Shown: positions 32,995 through 41,722, counted from the first letter of the stretch. The stretch is 64,000 bases of DNA from Planctomycetota bacterium (GCA_020638635.1 JACKIE010000001.1:1-64000); one strand, 5' to 3'. The notes: generated by a model from the sequence alone, not told the origin. Numbers and translations: made by a program.

Positions 32995-34542
32995 ATGTCC
33001 AGACTTGCCTGCGCGGCCTTGGCGGCCGTTGCCTTGTTGCTGCTGGCCGCGCCGCGGCCGGCCCATGCCGACCCCAACTTCGGCATCACGCCCGAAAAAA
33101 AGCTGGCCAAAGCGCTGGCCGACCTGGCCGACACCTGCTTCGAATGCGGCGACATCGCGAAGCAGAAGGGGTTGTACACCTACGCGCGCTCGTTCTTCAG
33201 CCATGCCCTCGAGTACGACACCGACCACAAGAAAACCCGCAAGGTAATGGGCTTCGAGCGCAAGAAGGGAACATGGGTCCTGGAAGAGGACATGGTTCCG
33301 CTCACGGACAAGATCAACGAGGCCAAGCGCGACGAGCTGACCGAGAAGCTGCGCCTCGACACCACCCCCGTGCGCGAGAAGGCCGCCGAGGCCCTCTGGA
33401 AGTTTGTCGAGGACACCGATCTTACCGCCAACCAGCGCTTGCTGGCGCTCTGGCACGTCGTGCAGATCTGCCCCGAACACCGCGGCGCCCAGAAAGCCGC
33501 GCGCTCCGCCCCTGCCTACCAGTGGTTCAAGCACACCCTGGACGACGACGCCGAGACCAACCGCCAGGTCTGGATCCAGCGCGCCCCCGAGGGGGAGGTG
33601 CTGGAGGAACGAACCCCCTACGAAGAGCAAAGCGGCCTGCCCATGGCCAAGCGGCGCTCTGACTGGCTGATCTTCCACATGGACATCGGCGAGAAGGGCC
33701 CGGACTGGGCCAAAAGCCTGCTGCAGTACGGCGAAGCTTGCCGCACACACGTGTTCGAACTGCTGGCTACCGAGCCTCCCAAGCCGCCCGAAAAGGACGA
33801 ACATCGCCTGCACTACACGGTGATGGTTGACCGCGACCGCTACGCGCGATTCGTCGAGAAGTGCTCCGGTATCACCGACGCCGCCCACCGCAAGGAAGCC
33901 GCAACCGTGGGCTGGGGCACTCCGACTTACAACCCATACGGCTCCGTGTGGCTGTATCCGCGCCTGGACAACGACTATGGCCTGCGCGACGGCATCGCCC
34001 ACGACCTTGCCAGCAAGGAAATCTTCCGCTTCTGCGGAACCGAGGGCGCGTACTGGCTGGCGCGCGGGCTGGGATACCTGAGCAGCACGCACATGAACGG
34101 CTCAACCCAGGGGACGTTCTACGCGGTAAAGACCACCGGCGTGATCGACAGCGGCGGGCGCGAGTCGCTGCCCGGCCTGGGCAACTGCGCCGCGGGCTGG
34201 CGCCTGCGCGTGGCAATGGAGATCACCGGCGGAACGGAACTGAAGCCCGGCGAGCTGGCCAGATTGCGCGTAGTGGACTTCAGCCAGCGCGAAATGGCAC
34301 ATGCTTTCTGTTACACGGACTTCCTGGTGAATCAGCACAGGGCCGGCCTTTCCGAGTTCCTGAAAGCCTGCTACGACGAGCGAGCAAGGCGCTACAAGGA
34401 AAAGCAGGATCCCGAAACCGCCACGGAAATCCTCGCGCGCCTGTACAAGACGCTGGAGACCACGGAAGAGGATTTCATGGCCGCCTTCCGCACCTGGGCG
34501 CTCGCCAACTACGTGGCCTTGCCGATCCAGGAAGAGAAGTAG
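32995..34542 (+). CDS. Exported protein with a degenerate gluzincin-peptidase-like region
   Basis: 515 residues; signal peptide (ALAAVALLLLAAPRPAHA) after a GGAGGAGG site. The N-terminal 250 residues are helical and charged. The C-terminal part has the layout of a peptidase-MA-type domain (GIAHDLASKEIFRF, then EGAYWLARGLGYLSS), but where an active family member would read HExxH this protein has HDLAS. I therefore read it as a non-catalytic relative; that is inference from layout. It is the last of three consecutive exported-protein genes. Function unknown. Confidence 0.75.
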   Translation: MSRLACAALAAVALLLLAAPRPAHADPNFGITPEKKLAKALADLADTCFECGDIAKQKGLYTYARSFFSHALEYDTDHKKTRKVMGFERKKGTWVLEEDMVPLTDKINEAKRDELTEKLRLDTTPVREKAAEALWKFVEDTDLTANQRLLALWHVVQICPEHRGAQKAARSAPAYQWFKHTLDDDAETNRQVWIQRAPEGEVLEERTPYEEQSGLPMAKRRSDWLIFHMDIGEKGPDWAKSLLQYGEACRTHVFELLATEPPKPPEKDEHRLHYTVMVDRDRYARFVEKCSGITDAAHRKEAATVGWGTPTYNPYGSVWLYPRLDNDYGLRDGIAHDLASKEIFRFCGTEGAYWLARGLGYLSSTHMNGSTQGTFYAVKTTGVIDSGGRESLPGLGNCAAGWRLRVAMEITGGTELKPGELARLRVVDFSQREMAHAFCYTDFLVNQHRAGLSEFLKACYDERARRYKEKQDPETATEILARLYKTLETTEEDFMAAFRTWALANYVALPIQEEK

Positions 34543-34585
34543 GGTTGACGCGCACGCGTGGGACAGACTGGAAGTCTGCCCCGAG

Positions 34586-36016
34586 TTACACGTTCAGGCC
34601 TTCGCCTTTCAGCGCTTCGCCCTCGGCGAGGATGGGCTTCACGTGCTGTTCGATGTATTCGCGGGTCTGTAGTGGCGCCAGGCCCACGAACTTTGACGCA
34701 TCAAGAATATCGCCCAGGTCCACCTTGCCGAACAGCTTGTCGCCCTTTAGTCGCGCGATCAGGTCGTTGTCCGGCGCACCCTCTTCCTTCATGCGTTTGA
34801 TCGCCGCGTGGCTGTGTACGCGGATCGCCTCGTGAATCTCCTGCCTGTCGCCGCCCGCGCGCACGGCCTGCATGATGATTTTCTCGGTCGCCATCAGCGG
34901 CAGCTCGCGCCTTACCCGCGCGGCGATTACCGCTGTGTTGGCGATCAGCCCGCTGCCGATGTTGTGCAGAATGCTCAGCACAACGTCTGCGGCCAAAAAC
35001 GCCTCAGGTATGCTCATGCGCCGGTTGGCGCTGTCGTCCAGCGTGCGCTCCAGCCACTGCTCGGCGGCCGTGGTGGCCGCGTTGGCCGGCAGGTTGATCA
35101 GCCAGCGCGCGATGCTGCAGGCGCGCTCGCTGCGCATGGGGTTGCGCTTGTAGGCCATGGCGCTGCTGCCGATCTGTTTCTCCTCGAACGGCTCGTCGAG
35201 CTCGCCCAGGCCGCACAGCAGGCGGATGTCCGTGGCCAGCTTTTGCGCGCTCACACCGATGCCGCTCACGGCCGTGAGCACCTGGTGGTCGTACTTGCGC
35301 GGGTAAGTTTGACCTGTAACCGCGAAGGCCTGTTTGAAACCCATCTTGGTGCAGACCAGGGCGTTGAGCTGCTTGACCTTTTCGGCGTCGCCGTCGAACA
35401 GTTCGAGAAAGCTGGCCTGTGTGCCGGTGGTGCCCTTCACGCCGCGCATGGGCATGTCGCGCTCGATGCGCGAAAGCTCGTGGTAGTCGCTGACCAGGTC
35501 CTGCAGCCACAGGGCCGCGCGCTTGCCCACCGTGGTGAGCTGCGCCACCTGGAAGTGCGTGGCGCCCAGGCAGGGCAGCTCGGCGTGTTTGGCGGCGAAT
35601 TCGGCAAACGCGGCAATCACGCCGCGCAGGCGCTTGAGCAGCTGGCCCAGGCCTTCGCGCATCAGGATCAGGTCGGCGTTGTCGGTGACGTAGCAGCTGG
35701 TGGCGCCCAGGTGGATGATGGCCTTGGCCGCTGGCGCGATGTCGCCGTAGGTGTGCACGTGGGCCATCACGTCGTGGCGGAACTGTTTTTCGTAGGCCGC
35801 GGCTTTCTCGAAGTCGATGTCGTCAAGGTGCGCGCGCATCTGGGCCAGGGCCTCGTCGCTGATCTGCGTGAGGCCGAGTTCCTGCTCCGATTCCGCCAGG
35901 GCCAGCCACAGCCGGCGCCAGATGCCGATGCGCTTCTGCTGGCCAAAAAGCTGCCGCATTTCCTTTGCGGCGTAGCGCCCGACAAGCGGGTGCTGGTAGG
36001 TGTCGTGTTCGCTCAT
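34586..36016 (-). CDS. purB: Adenylosuccinate lyase, animal-type
   Basis: 476 residues from the ATG at 36016 (MSEHDTYQHPLVGRYAAKEM). PurB splits SAICAR and adenylosuccinate, releasing fumarate, in purine synthesis. Conserved blocks: RHDVMAHVHTYG, IIHLGATSCYV, GATHFQVAQLTTVGKR with the catalytic His, GVKGTTGTQASFL, SSAMAYKRNPMRSER with the catalytic Ser loop, and ERTLDDSANRR. These follow the human ADSL sequence, as I remember it, far more closely than E. coli or Bacillus PurB. The open frame continues upstream through thiE but is antisense there. Confidence 0.94.
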   Translation of the reverse strand: MSEHDTYQHPLVGRYAAKEMRQLFGQQKRIGIWRRLWLALAESEQELGLTQISDEALAQMRAHLDDIDFEKAAAYEKQFRHDVMAHVHTYGDIAPAAKAIIHLGATSCYVTDNADLILMREGLGQLLKRLRGVIAAFAEFAAKHAELPCLGATHFQVAQLTTVGKRAALWLQDLVSDYHELSRIERDMPMRGVKGTTGTQASFLELFDGDAEKVKQLNALVCTKMGFKQAFAVTGQTYPRKYDHQVLTAVSGIGVSAQKLATDIRLLCGLGELDEPFEEKQIGSSAMAYKRNPMRSERACSIARWLINLPANAATTAAEQWLERTLDDSANRRMSIPEAFLAADVVLSILHNIGSGLIANTAVIAARVRRELPLMATEKIIMQAVRAGGDRQEIHEAIRVHSHAAIKRMKEEGAPDNDLIARLKGDKLFGKVDLGDILDASKFVGLAPLQTREYIEQHVKPILAEGEALKGEGLNV

Positions 36017-36103
36017 GCCCGCGAATATGGGTAATGGCGGGGGAATGATCAATGAGGGAGCCGGCCCCTGCCACCTGACACCTGCGCCCTGTAACCTGCC
36101 CCC

Positions 36104-37126
36104 ATGTCCCTGCGCATCATCGACGCCAACCTGAACCGCGCCCGCGAGGGCCTGCGCACGGCCGAGGAATACGCCCGGCTGGTGCTGAACGATGCACGCG
36201 CCGCCCAGGCGCTGAAAGACGTGCGCCGCGAACTGCAGGCCTGCGAAGCCGCCTTCGGCCCGGAATTGCTGGCTGCCCGTGACATTGGGAGTGACGTCGG
36301 CACCAGGCCCGCCGCCGACGACGTGCAACGCGGCAGCGAAACCGACGTCGCCCGCGCCGGCCTGAAACGCGCGCAGGAAGCCCTGCGCGTGATCGAAGAA
36401 TTCGCCCAGCTGCACTCCCCCACCGCCGCCGCAGCCGCCGCCAAAGCCCGTTACGGCGCCTACGCGGCCGAGCAGCAGCTGTTTGTGGCCGCCCCACGCC
36501 GCTCTGCGTTGCAGGCGCCGCTGATGGTGGTGTTTTCGGACATGTACATGCGCGAGGACTGGCGCGACGTGCTGGAAAGCCTGCTGCACGCAGGCGCGCG
36601 GCTGTTCCAGCTGCGCGAAAAACACATCCCCACTCGCAACTTCGCCGAGCACGCCACGGCCGTGCAGGCCATCACCCGGCCCATGGGCGCGGTGGTGATC
36701 ATCAACGACCGGGCCGACGTGGCGGCCGCCACAGGCGCCGACGGGGTGCACCTCGGGCAGGACGATTTGAACGCTTTTCAGGCCCGCAAGATAATGGGTC
36801 CGGCCGCGCTGATAGGCGTTTCGACGCACAATCTGGTGGAAGCCCTGGATGCCGAACAAATGGGCGCTGATTACGTTGGTTTAGGTGCCATGTTTCACAC
36901 GGAAACAAAGAAAGTACAATCCGTGGGTGGTCCAGGTTTGATTGCGCGCGTGCAACCGGAGCTCCCGATCCCGGTTTTTTGCATCGGCGGCATCACGCGG
37001 GACCGCACGGCCGAGCTGGTCGGCCAGGGCGCGCGGCATATAGCGGTTTCGAGCGCCCTGCTGAACGCGGCCGACCCCGGGGCGGAGTACCAGGCCCTTT
37101 GCCGGGCCTTTGGGGAGCGTGCATGA
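36104..37126 (+). CDS. thiE: ThiD2-ThiE fusion, thiamine-phosphate synthase
   Basis: 340 residues. Residues 1-125 (MSLRIIDANLNRAREGLRTA; KRAQEALRVIEEFAQL) form the helical ThiD2 domain reported as an HMP-phosphate kinase in fusions of this kind. Residues 140-340 are ThiE, a TIM barrel that couples HMP-PP to the thiazole phosphate: FQLREKHIPTRNFAEHA, VVIINDRADVAAATGADGVH, LGQDD, GVSTHN and VFCIGGITRDR. The fusion would supply and use HMP-PP in one polypeptide. It is divergent from purB (87 bases apart), and its stop overlaps the next start in ATGA. No TPP riboswitch is visible in the short leader. Confidence 0.92.
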   Translation: MSLRIIDANLNRAREGLRTAEEYARLVLNDARAAQALKDVRRELQACEAAFGPELLAARDIGSDVGTRPAADDVQRGSETDVARAGLKRAQEALRVIEEFAQLHSPTAAAAAAKARYGAYAAEQQLFVAAPRRSALQAPLMVVFSDMYMREDWRDVLESLLHAGARLFQLREKHIPTRNFAEHATAVQAITRPMGAVVIINDRADVAAATGADGVHLGQDDLNAFQARKIMGPAALIGVSTHNLVEALDAEQMGADYVGLGAMFHTETKKVQSVGGPGLIARVQPELPIPVFCIGGITRDRTAELVGQGARHIAVSSALLNAADPGAEYQALCRAFGERA

Positions 37127-37989
37127 AACGCCTGACCTTCTCGCTGTTGTGCATCGCGTTGCTGGCTGTCACAGGCGTCCTGGCACAGGACGACACGAAG
37201 CCTTTCTCGCTTTACCTCAAAAGCGGCGACGTGCTGCCCGGCACGGTCAAGAAAGTTGACGAAGAAGGAGTCAAGCTCGATATCGGCGACGGCATCGAGC
37301 TGTTCATCCGTTGGGACTACACCCGCGGCGACAAGCACTACGAGCTGCGCAAGGGCGCCACGGATTTCTCCAATATCAAGTCGGTGCTGAAGCTGGCGGA
37401 TTTCTGCCACCAGTTCGCCATGGATGAGGAAGAATCCTACGTGCTGGTGGCGGCCCTGAAACTGGAGCCCAAGAACCAAGCCTTGCGCGACCGCCTGAAG
37501 GAACTGCCGGCTGTGGAAGGCCTGGAAGTTCCCGGCGACGCTGAAACCGCCAAGCCCAAGCCCGAGCCTGAGCCGGAGGTGAAGAAAGACCCGGATCCGC
37601 TGCCACCGCCCACCCGCAAGGGCTTCAGCGTCTACATCAAGATGGTGAAGGAAGACGACGCCGCCGAAACCTGGATGGAAGAGCAGTTCGCGGAGATGAA
37701 CTACAAGACCGGTACGGAGAAGGATCACGAGATCCGCGCCGAGCTTGAAGTTACCTTGACGCTTATCAAGAATCCCGAGTTCATGGGCGCTGAGCTATAC
37801 GCGATCTACGATGGCGCGCTGACCTGGAAGCTGTACAAGAAGGGCGAGCGCGCCCCTTTCGCTCAGAACACCGTGAAGAACGAGGGTCTGCGTCGAGACA
37901 CCCGCGATGAAGCCCGCTCGCGCTGCCGCACCGAGCTTTGCGAGTCAGCCTTCACGGAAATGTTCAACGAGATGGAAAAGTTGCGCTAG
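37123..37989 (+). CDS. Exported protein, unknown function
   Basis: 288 residues from the ATG at 37123, which overlaps the thiE stop. Signal peptide (FSLLCIALLAVTGVLAQ). Residues 25-75 form a small beta unit (YLKSGDVLPGTVKKVDEEGV) like SH3-type or Sm-like barrels seen in Planctomycete exported proteins. A helical part, a Pro/Glu/Lys linker (PKPEPEPEVKKDPDPLPPP) and a C-terminal alpha/beta domain (GFSVYIKMVKEDDAAETWM) follow. No family is recognised. Coupling to thiE appears positional; no thiamine link is evident. Confidence 0.78.
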   Translation: MKRLTFSLLCIALLAVTGVLAQDDTKPFSLYLKSGDVLPGTVKKVDEEGVKLDIGDGIELFIRWDYTRGDKHYELRKGATDFSNIKSVLKLADFCHQFAMDEEESYVLVAALKLEPKNQALRDRLKELPAVEGLEVPGDAETAKPKPEPEPEVKKDPDPLPPPTRKGFSVYIKMVKEDDAAETWMEEQFAEMNYKTGTEKDHEIRAELEVTLTLIKNPEFMGAELYAIYDGALTWKLYKKGERAPFAQNTVKNEGLRRDTRDEARSRCRTELCESAFTEMFNEMEKLR

Positions 37990-38009
37990 CCGCGCAGCCG
38001 CACAACCAG

Positions 38010-38043
38010 CAGCGCGGGGCCAAGGCCCCGCGCTGGTTTTGTT
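38010..38043 (+). terminator. Intrinsic terminator after the thiE operon
   Basis: CAGCGCGGGGCC and GGCCCCGCGCTG form a 12-bp stem with an AA loop, followed by GTTTTGTT, about 20 bases past the stop at 37989. Confidence 0.8.
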
Positions 38044-38056
38044 AAACCCGACTGCG

Positions 38057-38145
38057 GGAACCACGAAGAAACACTAAGGACCACTAACAAGCATCCGGCC
38101 TGTTGCCTGCTCTTCGTGCTCCTTGGTGGTCCTTCGTGGTTAAAC
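38057..38145. repeat. Imperfect inverted repeat of the CCACGAAG/CTTCGTGG type
   Basis: GAACCACGAAGAAACACTAA near 38058 returns inverted as GGTGGTCCTTCGTGGTTAA near 38126. It fills the gap between two convergent genes. Confidence 0.7.
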
Positions 38146-38167
38146 GCCTTTGTAGTGTAGTACCGCG

Positions 38168-40495
38168 TCAGTCGAGCCGCCTGCGACGCAGCGCCGCGGC
38201 CAGGGCGCCTGCCGCCAGCAGCAGCAGCGCGGCTGTGCCGGTCGGATCGACCGTGCAACCGCCGCCATCATCATCGTCACCGCCGCCCCCTCCGGGCGTG
38301 ACGCCCCCGCCGCCCGTGCCCGTGGCGCGCGCCAGGATGTTTACCTGCTTGCTGTCGATCTGCTGCGCGTCGGCAAAGGCCGTCAGCGTGGCCGTGCCTG
38401 TGCTTGTGGGCGCCACCAGCTCGATCAGCCACACGCCCCGCGAGGCGTCGAACACGGCCGCGATGTTGCTCGCCCCTGTGGTGCTGCCGTTGTCGAGGGT
38501 GCCCATGCTGGTGCTGAGCGTAACGGCGACGGCCGGGTCGGGCAGCGGGTTGTTGCTGCCGTCGCGCAGCTCGACCATCACGGGGATGCGGTCGTAGCCG
38601 TTGGCGTTGAGCGTGCTTTCCAGCAGGGTGATGCGGCTGTTGGTCAGGGAAATCGCGCCGTAGTGGCTGACGTTCACGGTGGCGGCGATCGGCACGCCGT
38701 CGATGGTCGCGCCGTACTTCACCACCTGCGCCGTGGCCAGCGCATTGACTGTGAACGTGAACGGCGTGCTGCCGCCAGTGATGGTCTGCAGCACCGTGGG
38801 CGTGCCGGTCACATCCAGCAGCTCGACGTCGTAGGTGTTGGGCGCGTTCAGGTCGCGCCCGAACAGGTTGCGCGGCGTGACGGTGACCGTGAAGCTGCCG
38901 GCCGTGCCCGCCGCCACGCCGGGGGCGCTGCTCTCGATGGCGCTGGCGATGATGTCGGCCGTGGTGTCTTCGTCCGAGATTTCCAGCGTTGCCAGGTAGT
39001 TTCCGGTCGTCGCGCCGATGCGGCTGGCGACCTTGAAGAAGTATGTGCCGGGCGTGGCCATGGTGCGCACGATGGCGGCGTCGAAGTTCACGCCGCTGAG
39101 GTCAAAGGCCGCGTCGTCCACGTCGTTGGCCGAGGGCAGGTAGGCGGCGTCGCCGAAGTCGGGGCTGGCCAGCACGGTGGTGCCGTTGGTGTCGTACAGG
39201 GTCAGCGTCGGGTTCAGGTTGAAACCGAAGGTGTCCGACAGCACGCGGATGGTGACCTGCTGGTTCGCCGCGGTGGTGGTGAACTTGAACCAGTCCTCGT
39301 CCGTGGAGGGCGAAATCTTGGAGACCGAAACCTCGCCGCTGGCGATGGCCTTGGCGCTGGCGCTGGTGCCGTCGGGCTCGTTGGGGTTCTGCGAAGCGCC
39401 GGGCACCGAGATGCCCACGCCGGTCACGCTCGCCCCCGGGGCGACTTTCACCAGCGCGGGCGCGCCGATAGTGTTGACCGCCACGCCGTCCACAATCGGG
39501 AAGAAGCTGGTGAATGCGCCCTGGTAGTAGCTGCCCAGGGCCGTCTTGTTGATCGGCAGTGCGAACGCCAGGTAGTTGCCCGGCGGCACGTTGTCGATGG
39601 TGAAGTTGCCCAGCCCGAACGGCCCCGGCGTGCCCTCGCTGCAGTGGCCCACCACGTTGCGTCCAGTTGACACGTCAACAAGGGTGACGTACACGCCGAA
39701 CTGCGGAGTGGTGCCGTTGTCCACCGTGCCCTGCACGGTGCCGAGGCTGGGGTCAGTCACGGTCGGGCTGGAGTAACCGTCGATCACCGGCGCGCGGTCG
39801 TCCACCTCGAGGGTGGTCTGGTTGATCAGCCCCGGGCTGCTTGCGTAGAACATGGTGGCCTGGGCGTTGTTCGGGTGATCCAGCCCGATGAAGTGCCCCA
39901 GCTCGTGGGTCACCACGCTTTCAATCATCGCGCGCCCGATCACGCCGTTGGTGCCGGTCGGGCCCAGGGTGTCCCAGGTGAAGTCGCGGTCGTTGAGCTG
40001 CATGTCGGCGTCGGTGATCTGGCCGCTGCTGGTGTCGAAGGTGGTGATGGTGACGGCGAACACCCCGGTGGCGATGTTGCTGCTCACCCAGCGCAGCACG
40101 TTGCGGTTGTCGGTGGCGCTGGTGGCGGGGCTGGTGGTGCTGCCCGCAAACTCGAAGTCGATGCGGCTCTCGTTGATGTTGCGCCAGTTCGAAAAGCTGT
40201 TCTGGATCGCCTCGAACTCGTTGACCGGACCCTGGAAGCCGGCCGCGTCGGCGCAGCCCAGGTCGTCGATCTCGTAACGCACTCGCTGGTTGGCCACGTT
40301 CGGCCGCCCCGCCACGTTGTTCAAGTCCCAGCGTACCGGCAGCGCCTGCCCGGCCGTGCCCACGGGCACGCGGATCGACATGTAGGCATCAGCCGAGCCG
40401 CCGGCCACGGCCAGCACGGCCGCGCATGCGACCAGCACGATGGCGGCGCGCAGGAACGGGGCAATTCTGTCGCCCCTCACGGGGCTTGCGGGCAT
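38168..40495 (-). CDS. Exported matrixin-type metalloprotease with C-terminal Cys/TM/Arg tail
   Basis: 775 residues from the ATG at 40495, chosen because a signal peptide starts there (FLRAAIVLVACAAVLAVAGG). The zinc site HELGHFIGLDH (about residues 197-207) with a Met-turn (ATMFYAS) fits the matrixin/metzincin pattern. Carboxypeptidase-regulatory-like, PPC-like (DEDWFKFTTTAANQQ) and Ig-like modules follow. The C-terminus is a Gly/Asp hinge, GGCTVDPTG, a helix (TAALLLLAAGALAAALRR) and Arg-rich end. The frame is open to an ATG at 40852 that overlaps the upstream stop (ATGA), but the extra 119 residues are repeat-derived. Confidence 0.88.
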   Translation of the reverse strand: MPASPVRGDRIAPFLRAAIVLVACAAVLAVAGGSADAYMSIRVPVGTAGQALPVRWDLNNVAGRPNVANQRVRYEIDDLGCADAAGFQGPVNEFEAIQNSFSNWRNINESRIDFEFAGSTTSPATSATDNRNVLRWVSSNIATGVFAVTITTFDTSSGQITDADMQLNDRDFTWDTLGPTGTNGVIGRAMIESVVTHELGHFIGLDHPNNAQATMFYASSPGLINQTTLEVDDRAPVIDGYSSPTVTDPSLGTVQGTVDNGTTPQFGVYVTLVDVSTGRNVVGHCSEGTPGPFGLGNFTIDNVPPGNYLAFALPINKTALGSYYQGAFTSFFPIVDGVAVNTIGAPALVKVAPGASVTGVGISVPGASQNPNEPDGTSASAKAIASGEVSVSKISPSTDEDWFKFTTTAANQQVTIRVLSDTFGFNLNPTLTLYDTNGTTVLASPDFGDAAYLPSANDVDDAAFDLSGVNFDAAIVRTMATPGTYFFKVASRIGATTGNYLATLEISDEDTTADIIASAIESSAPGVAAGTAGSFTVTVTPRNLFGRDLNAPNTYDVELLDVTGTPTVLQTITGGSTPFTFTVNALATAQVVKYGATIDGVPIAATVNVSHYGAISLTNSRITLLESTLNANGYDRIPVMVELRDGSNNPLPDPAVAVTLSTSMGTLDNGSTTGASNIAAVFDASRGVWLIELVAPTSTGTATLTAFADAQQIDSKQVNILARATGTGGGGVTPGGGGGDDDDGGGCTVDPTGTAALLLLAAGALAAALRRRRLD

Positions 40496-40502
40496 TGAGG
40501 CG

Positions 40503-40795
40503 GCCGTCAACCCGGGGCTTACGCCCCGGGCTATTGTCTTGCGCCCCCTGCGGGGGCTCGGTGTTCGCGCTGCGCTAGCGGCCTGTCGCGTTCCGGAGGT
40601 GTTTTCGTTCCGCGCCGTGTTGCCATGCCGCGCCGTGTCGCCATGCCCCGGCGAGTCGTCATGCCCCGGCGAGTCATCATGCCGAGGCGAGTCGTCGGAC
40701 CTCACCCTGTCGTGGGTCCGCGCCATGTCGTTCTCCAGCGCCCGCAAGGCGCGACAGATCGTAGCCCGGGGCGTAAGCCCCGGGTTGCGCACGTC
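40503..40795. repeat. CCCGGGGCTTACGCCCCGGG palindromes and an 18-bp tandem repeat
   Basis: CCCGGGGC-TTAC-GCCCCGGG type palindromes lie near 40511 and 40764. Between them, 40622-40700 holds about four units of an 18-base repeat, TCATGCCCCGGCGAGTCG. The minus-strand frame across it reads DDSPGH repeats, so it could be translated if the upstream start of the protease is used. Confidence 0.75.
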
Positions 40796-40848
40796 CCGAT
40801 TCCCTTGAGCCCGCGCGAGCGGGCGGCACAACCATTCGCGAACGCGGA

Positions 40849-41424
40849 TCATTCCTTCTCCTCGTTCACGGCGGGCTTCTGGGCGTCTGCGATCTGCTTC
40901 TTGAGCTCGGCGAGCTTGAACTCGAGGGGCTGTTTGGCGGCCGCGTCTTTGCTGGGTTTGAGCGTCTTCGGGTCCACAATGGTCATGCCCGAAACGCTGT
41001 TTTTCGCGTACTTGTCGCCCTCGCGCTCGCTGACGGCAAACGCCCCCTGGGCCATGCCCTGCAACTGGTAGCGGCCGTCGTCGTCTTTCCAGAGAAACAG
41101 CACATACTCCGCGCCGACGTCGAGCGAGCCCGCGCCGGCGACATGCTGGCCGACGTCGCCCACCACGCCGCCGCGGATCGCCACCTCGCGCGACTTCTCG
41201 TGCGCGCCCTTCAGGGTTTCGGAGACGGTGATGCCGTAGTGTGTCCAGATACCCGTACGGCCGGCATCCCAGCGCGCTTCCTTGCTGTCCACCTTGCCGA
41301 CCACGATCAACGAGGACTTGTCCGTTAACGTCGCCAGGTCCAGCTTCAGGGCCACCGTGGCCTGCAGGCCGGCAGCGGTCAGCGCCAAAAACAGGGCAAC
41401 ACAGAGGGTTCGCAATGCCTGCAT
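40849..41424 (-). CDS. Small exported protein, partner of the matrixin gene
   Basis: 191 residues with a signal peptide (LCVALFLALTAAGLQATVA). The mature part starts DLATLTDKSSLIVVGKVDSK and has a beta-rich core (THYGITVSETLKGAHE, VAIRGGVVGDVGQHVAG, GAEYVLFLWKDDDGRYQL), then a charged helical tail. I recall such proteins next to exported matrixin-type proteases in other bacteria, but do not know a characterised member. It precedes the protease in the same direction; its TGA overlaps a possible protease ATG. Confidence 0.75.
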   Translation of the reverse strand: MQALRTLCVALFLALTAAGLQATVALKLDLATLTDKSSLIVVGKVDSKEARWDAGRTGIWTHYGITVSETLKGAHEKSREVAIRGGVVGDVGQHVAGAGSLDVGAEYVLFLWKDDDGRYQLQGMAQGAFAVSEREGDKYAKNSVSGMTIVDPKTLKPSKDAAAKQPLEFKLAELKKQIADAQKPAVNEEKE

Positions 41425-41499
41425 CTCAACCTCCTCGGGTCATCCCATGAAACGACCGAAGGAACGAAACGGCAAGGAATAGCCTGCCATTGCGCGCGC

Positions 41500-41676
41500 T
41501 TCGCGCTTGCGCCCTTTTTCACGCGAAGGCGCGAAGGAGACGCGAAGCACGCGAAGACGGCCAGAAGCAACCATAGGTGAACATGGATCTACATATTGGT
41601 CATGTGCACCGATGTTCACCTATGGTTGCTTCTCACAGTGGCAGTTCTTCGCTCCTTCGTTTCTTCGCGTAAAAAA
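41500..41676. repeat. Long inverted repeat with a perfect 22-bp inner stem
   Basis: AGAAGCAACCATAGGTGAAC plus AT (41563-41584) pairs perfectly with its complement at 41612-41633 around a 27-base loop. Outer arms TTTTTCACGCGAAGG (about 41515) and CCTTCGTTTCTTCGCG plus TAAAAA (about 41654) extend it imperfectly. No gene is seen in 41425-41670. Confidence 0.85.
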
Positions 41677-41706
41677 CGAAAACGCCGCCCCGGAGGGCGG
41701 CGTTTT
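41671..41706 (-). terminator. Intrinsic terminator of the ABC ATPase gene
   Basis: AAAACGCCGCCC (41679-41690) and GGGCGGCGTTTT (41695-41706) form a 12-bp stem with a 4-base loop; read leftward it is followed by CGTTTTTT. It lies 17 bases past the stop at 41723. Confidence 0.85.
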
Positions 41707-41722
41707 GGTTGGCTTTCGATGG

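Noticed and set aside
36017..36859. Possible N-terminal extension of adenylosuccinate lyase
   Set aside because: The extra residues lie antisense to thiE and the conserved protein starts at 36016.
40622..40700. CRISPR array
   Set aside because: The 18-base units are directly adjacent with no spacers.
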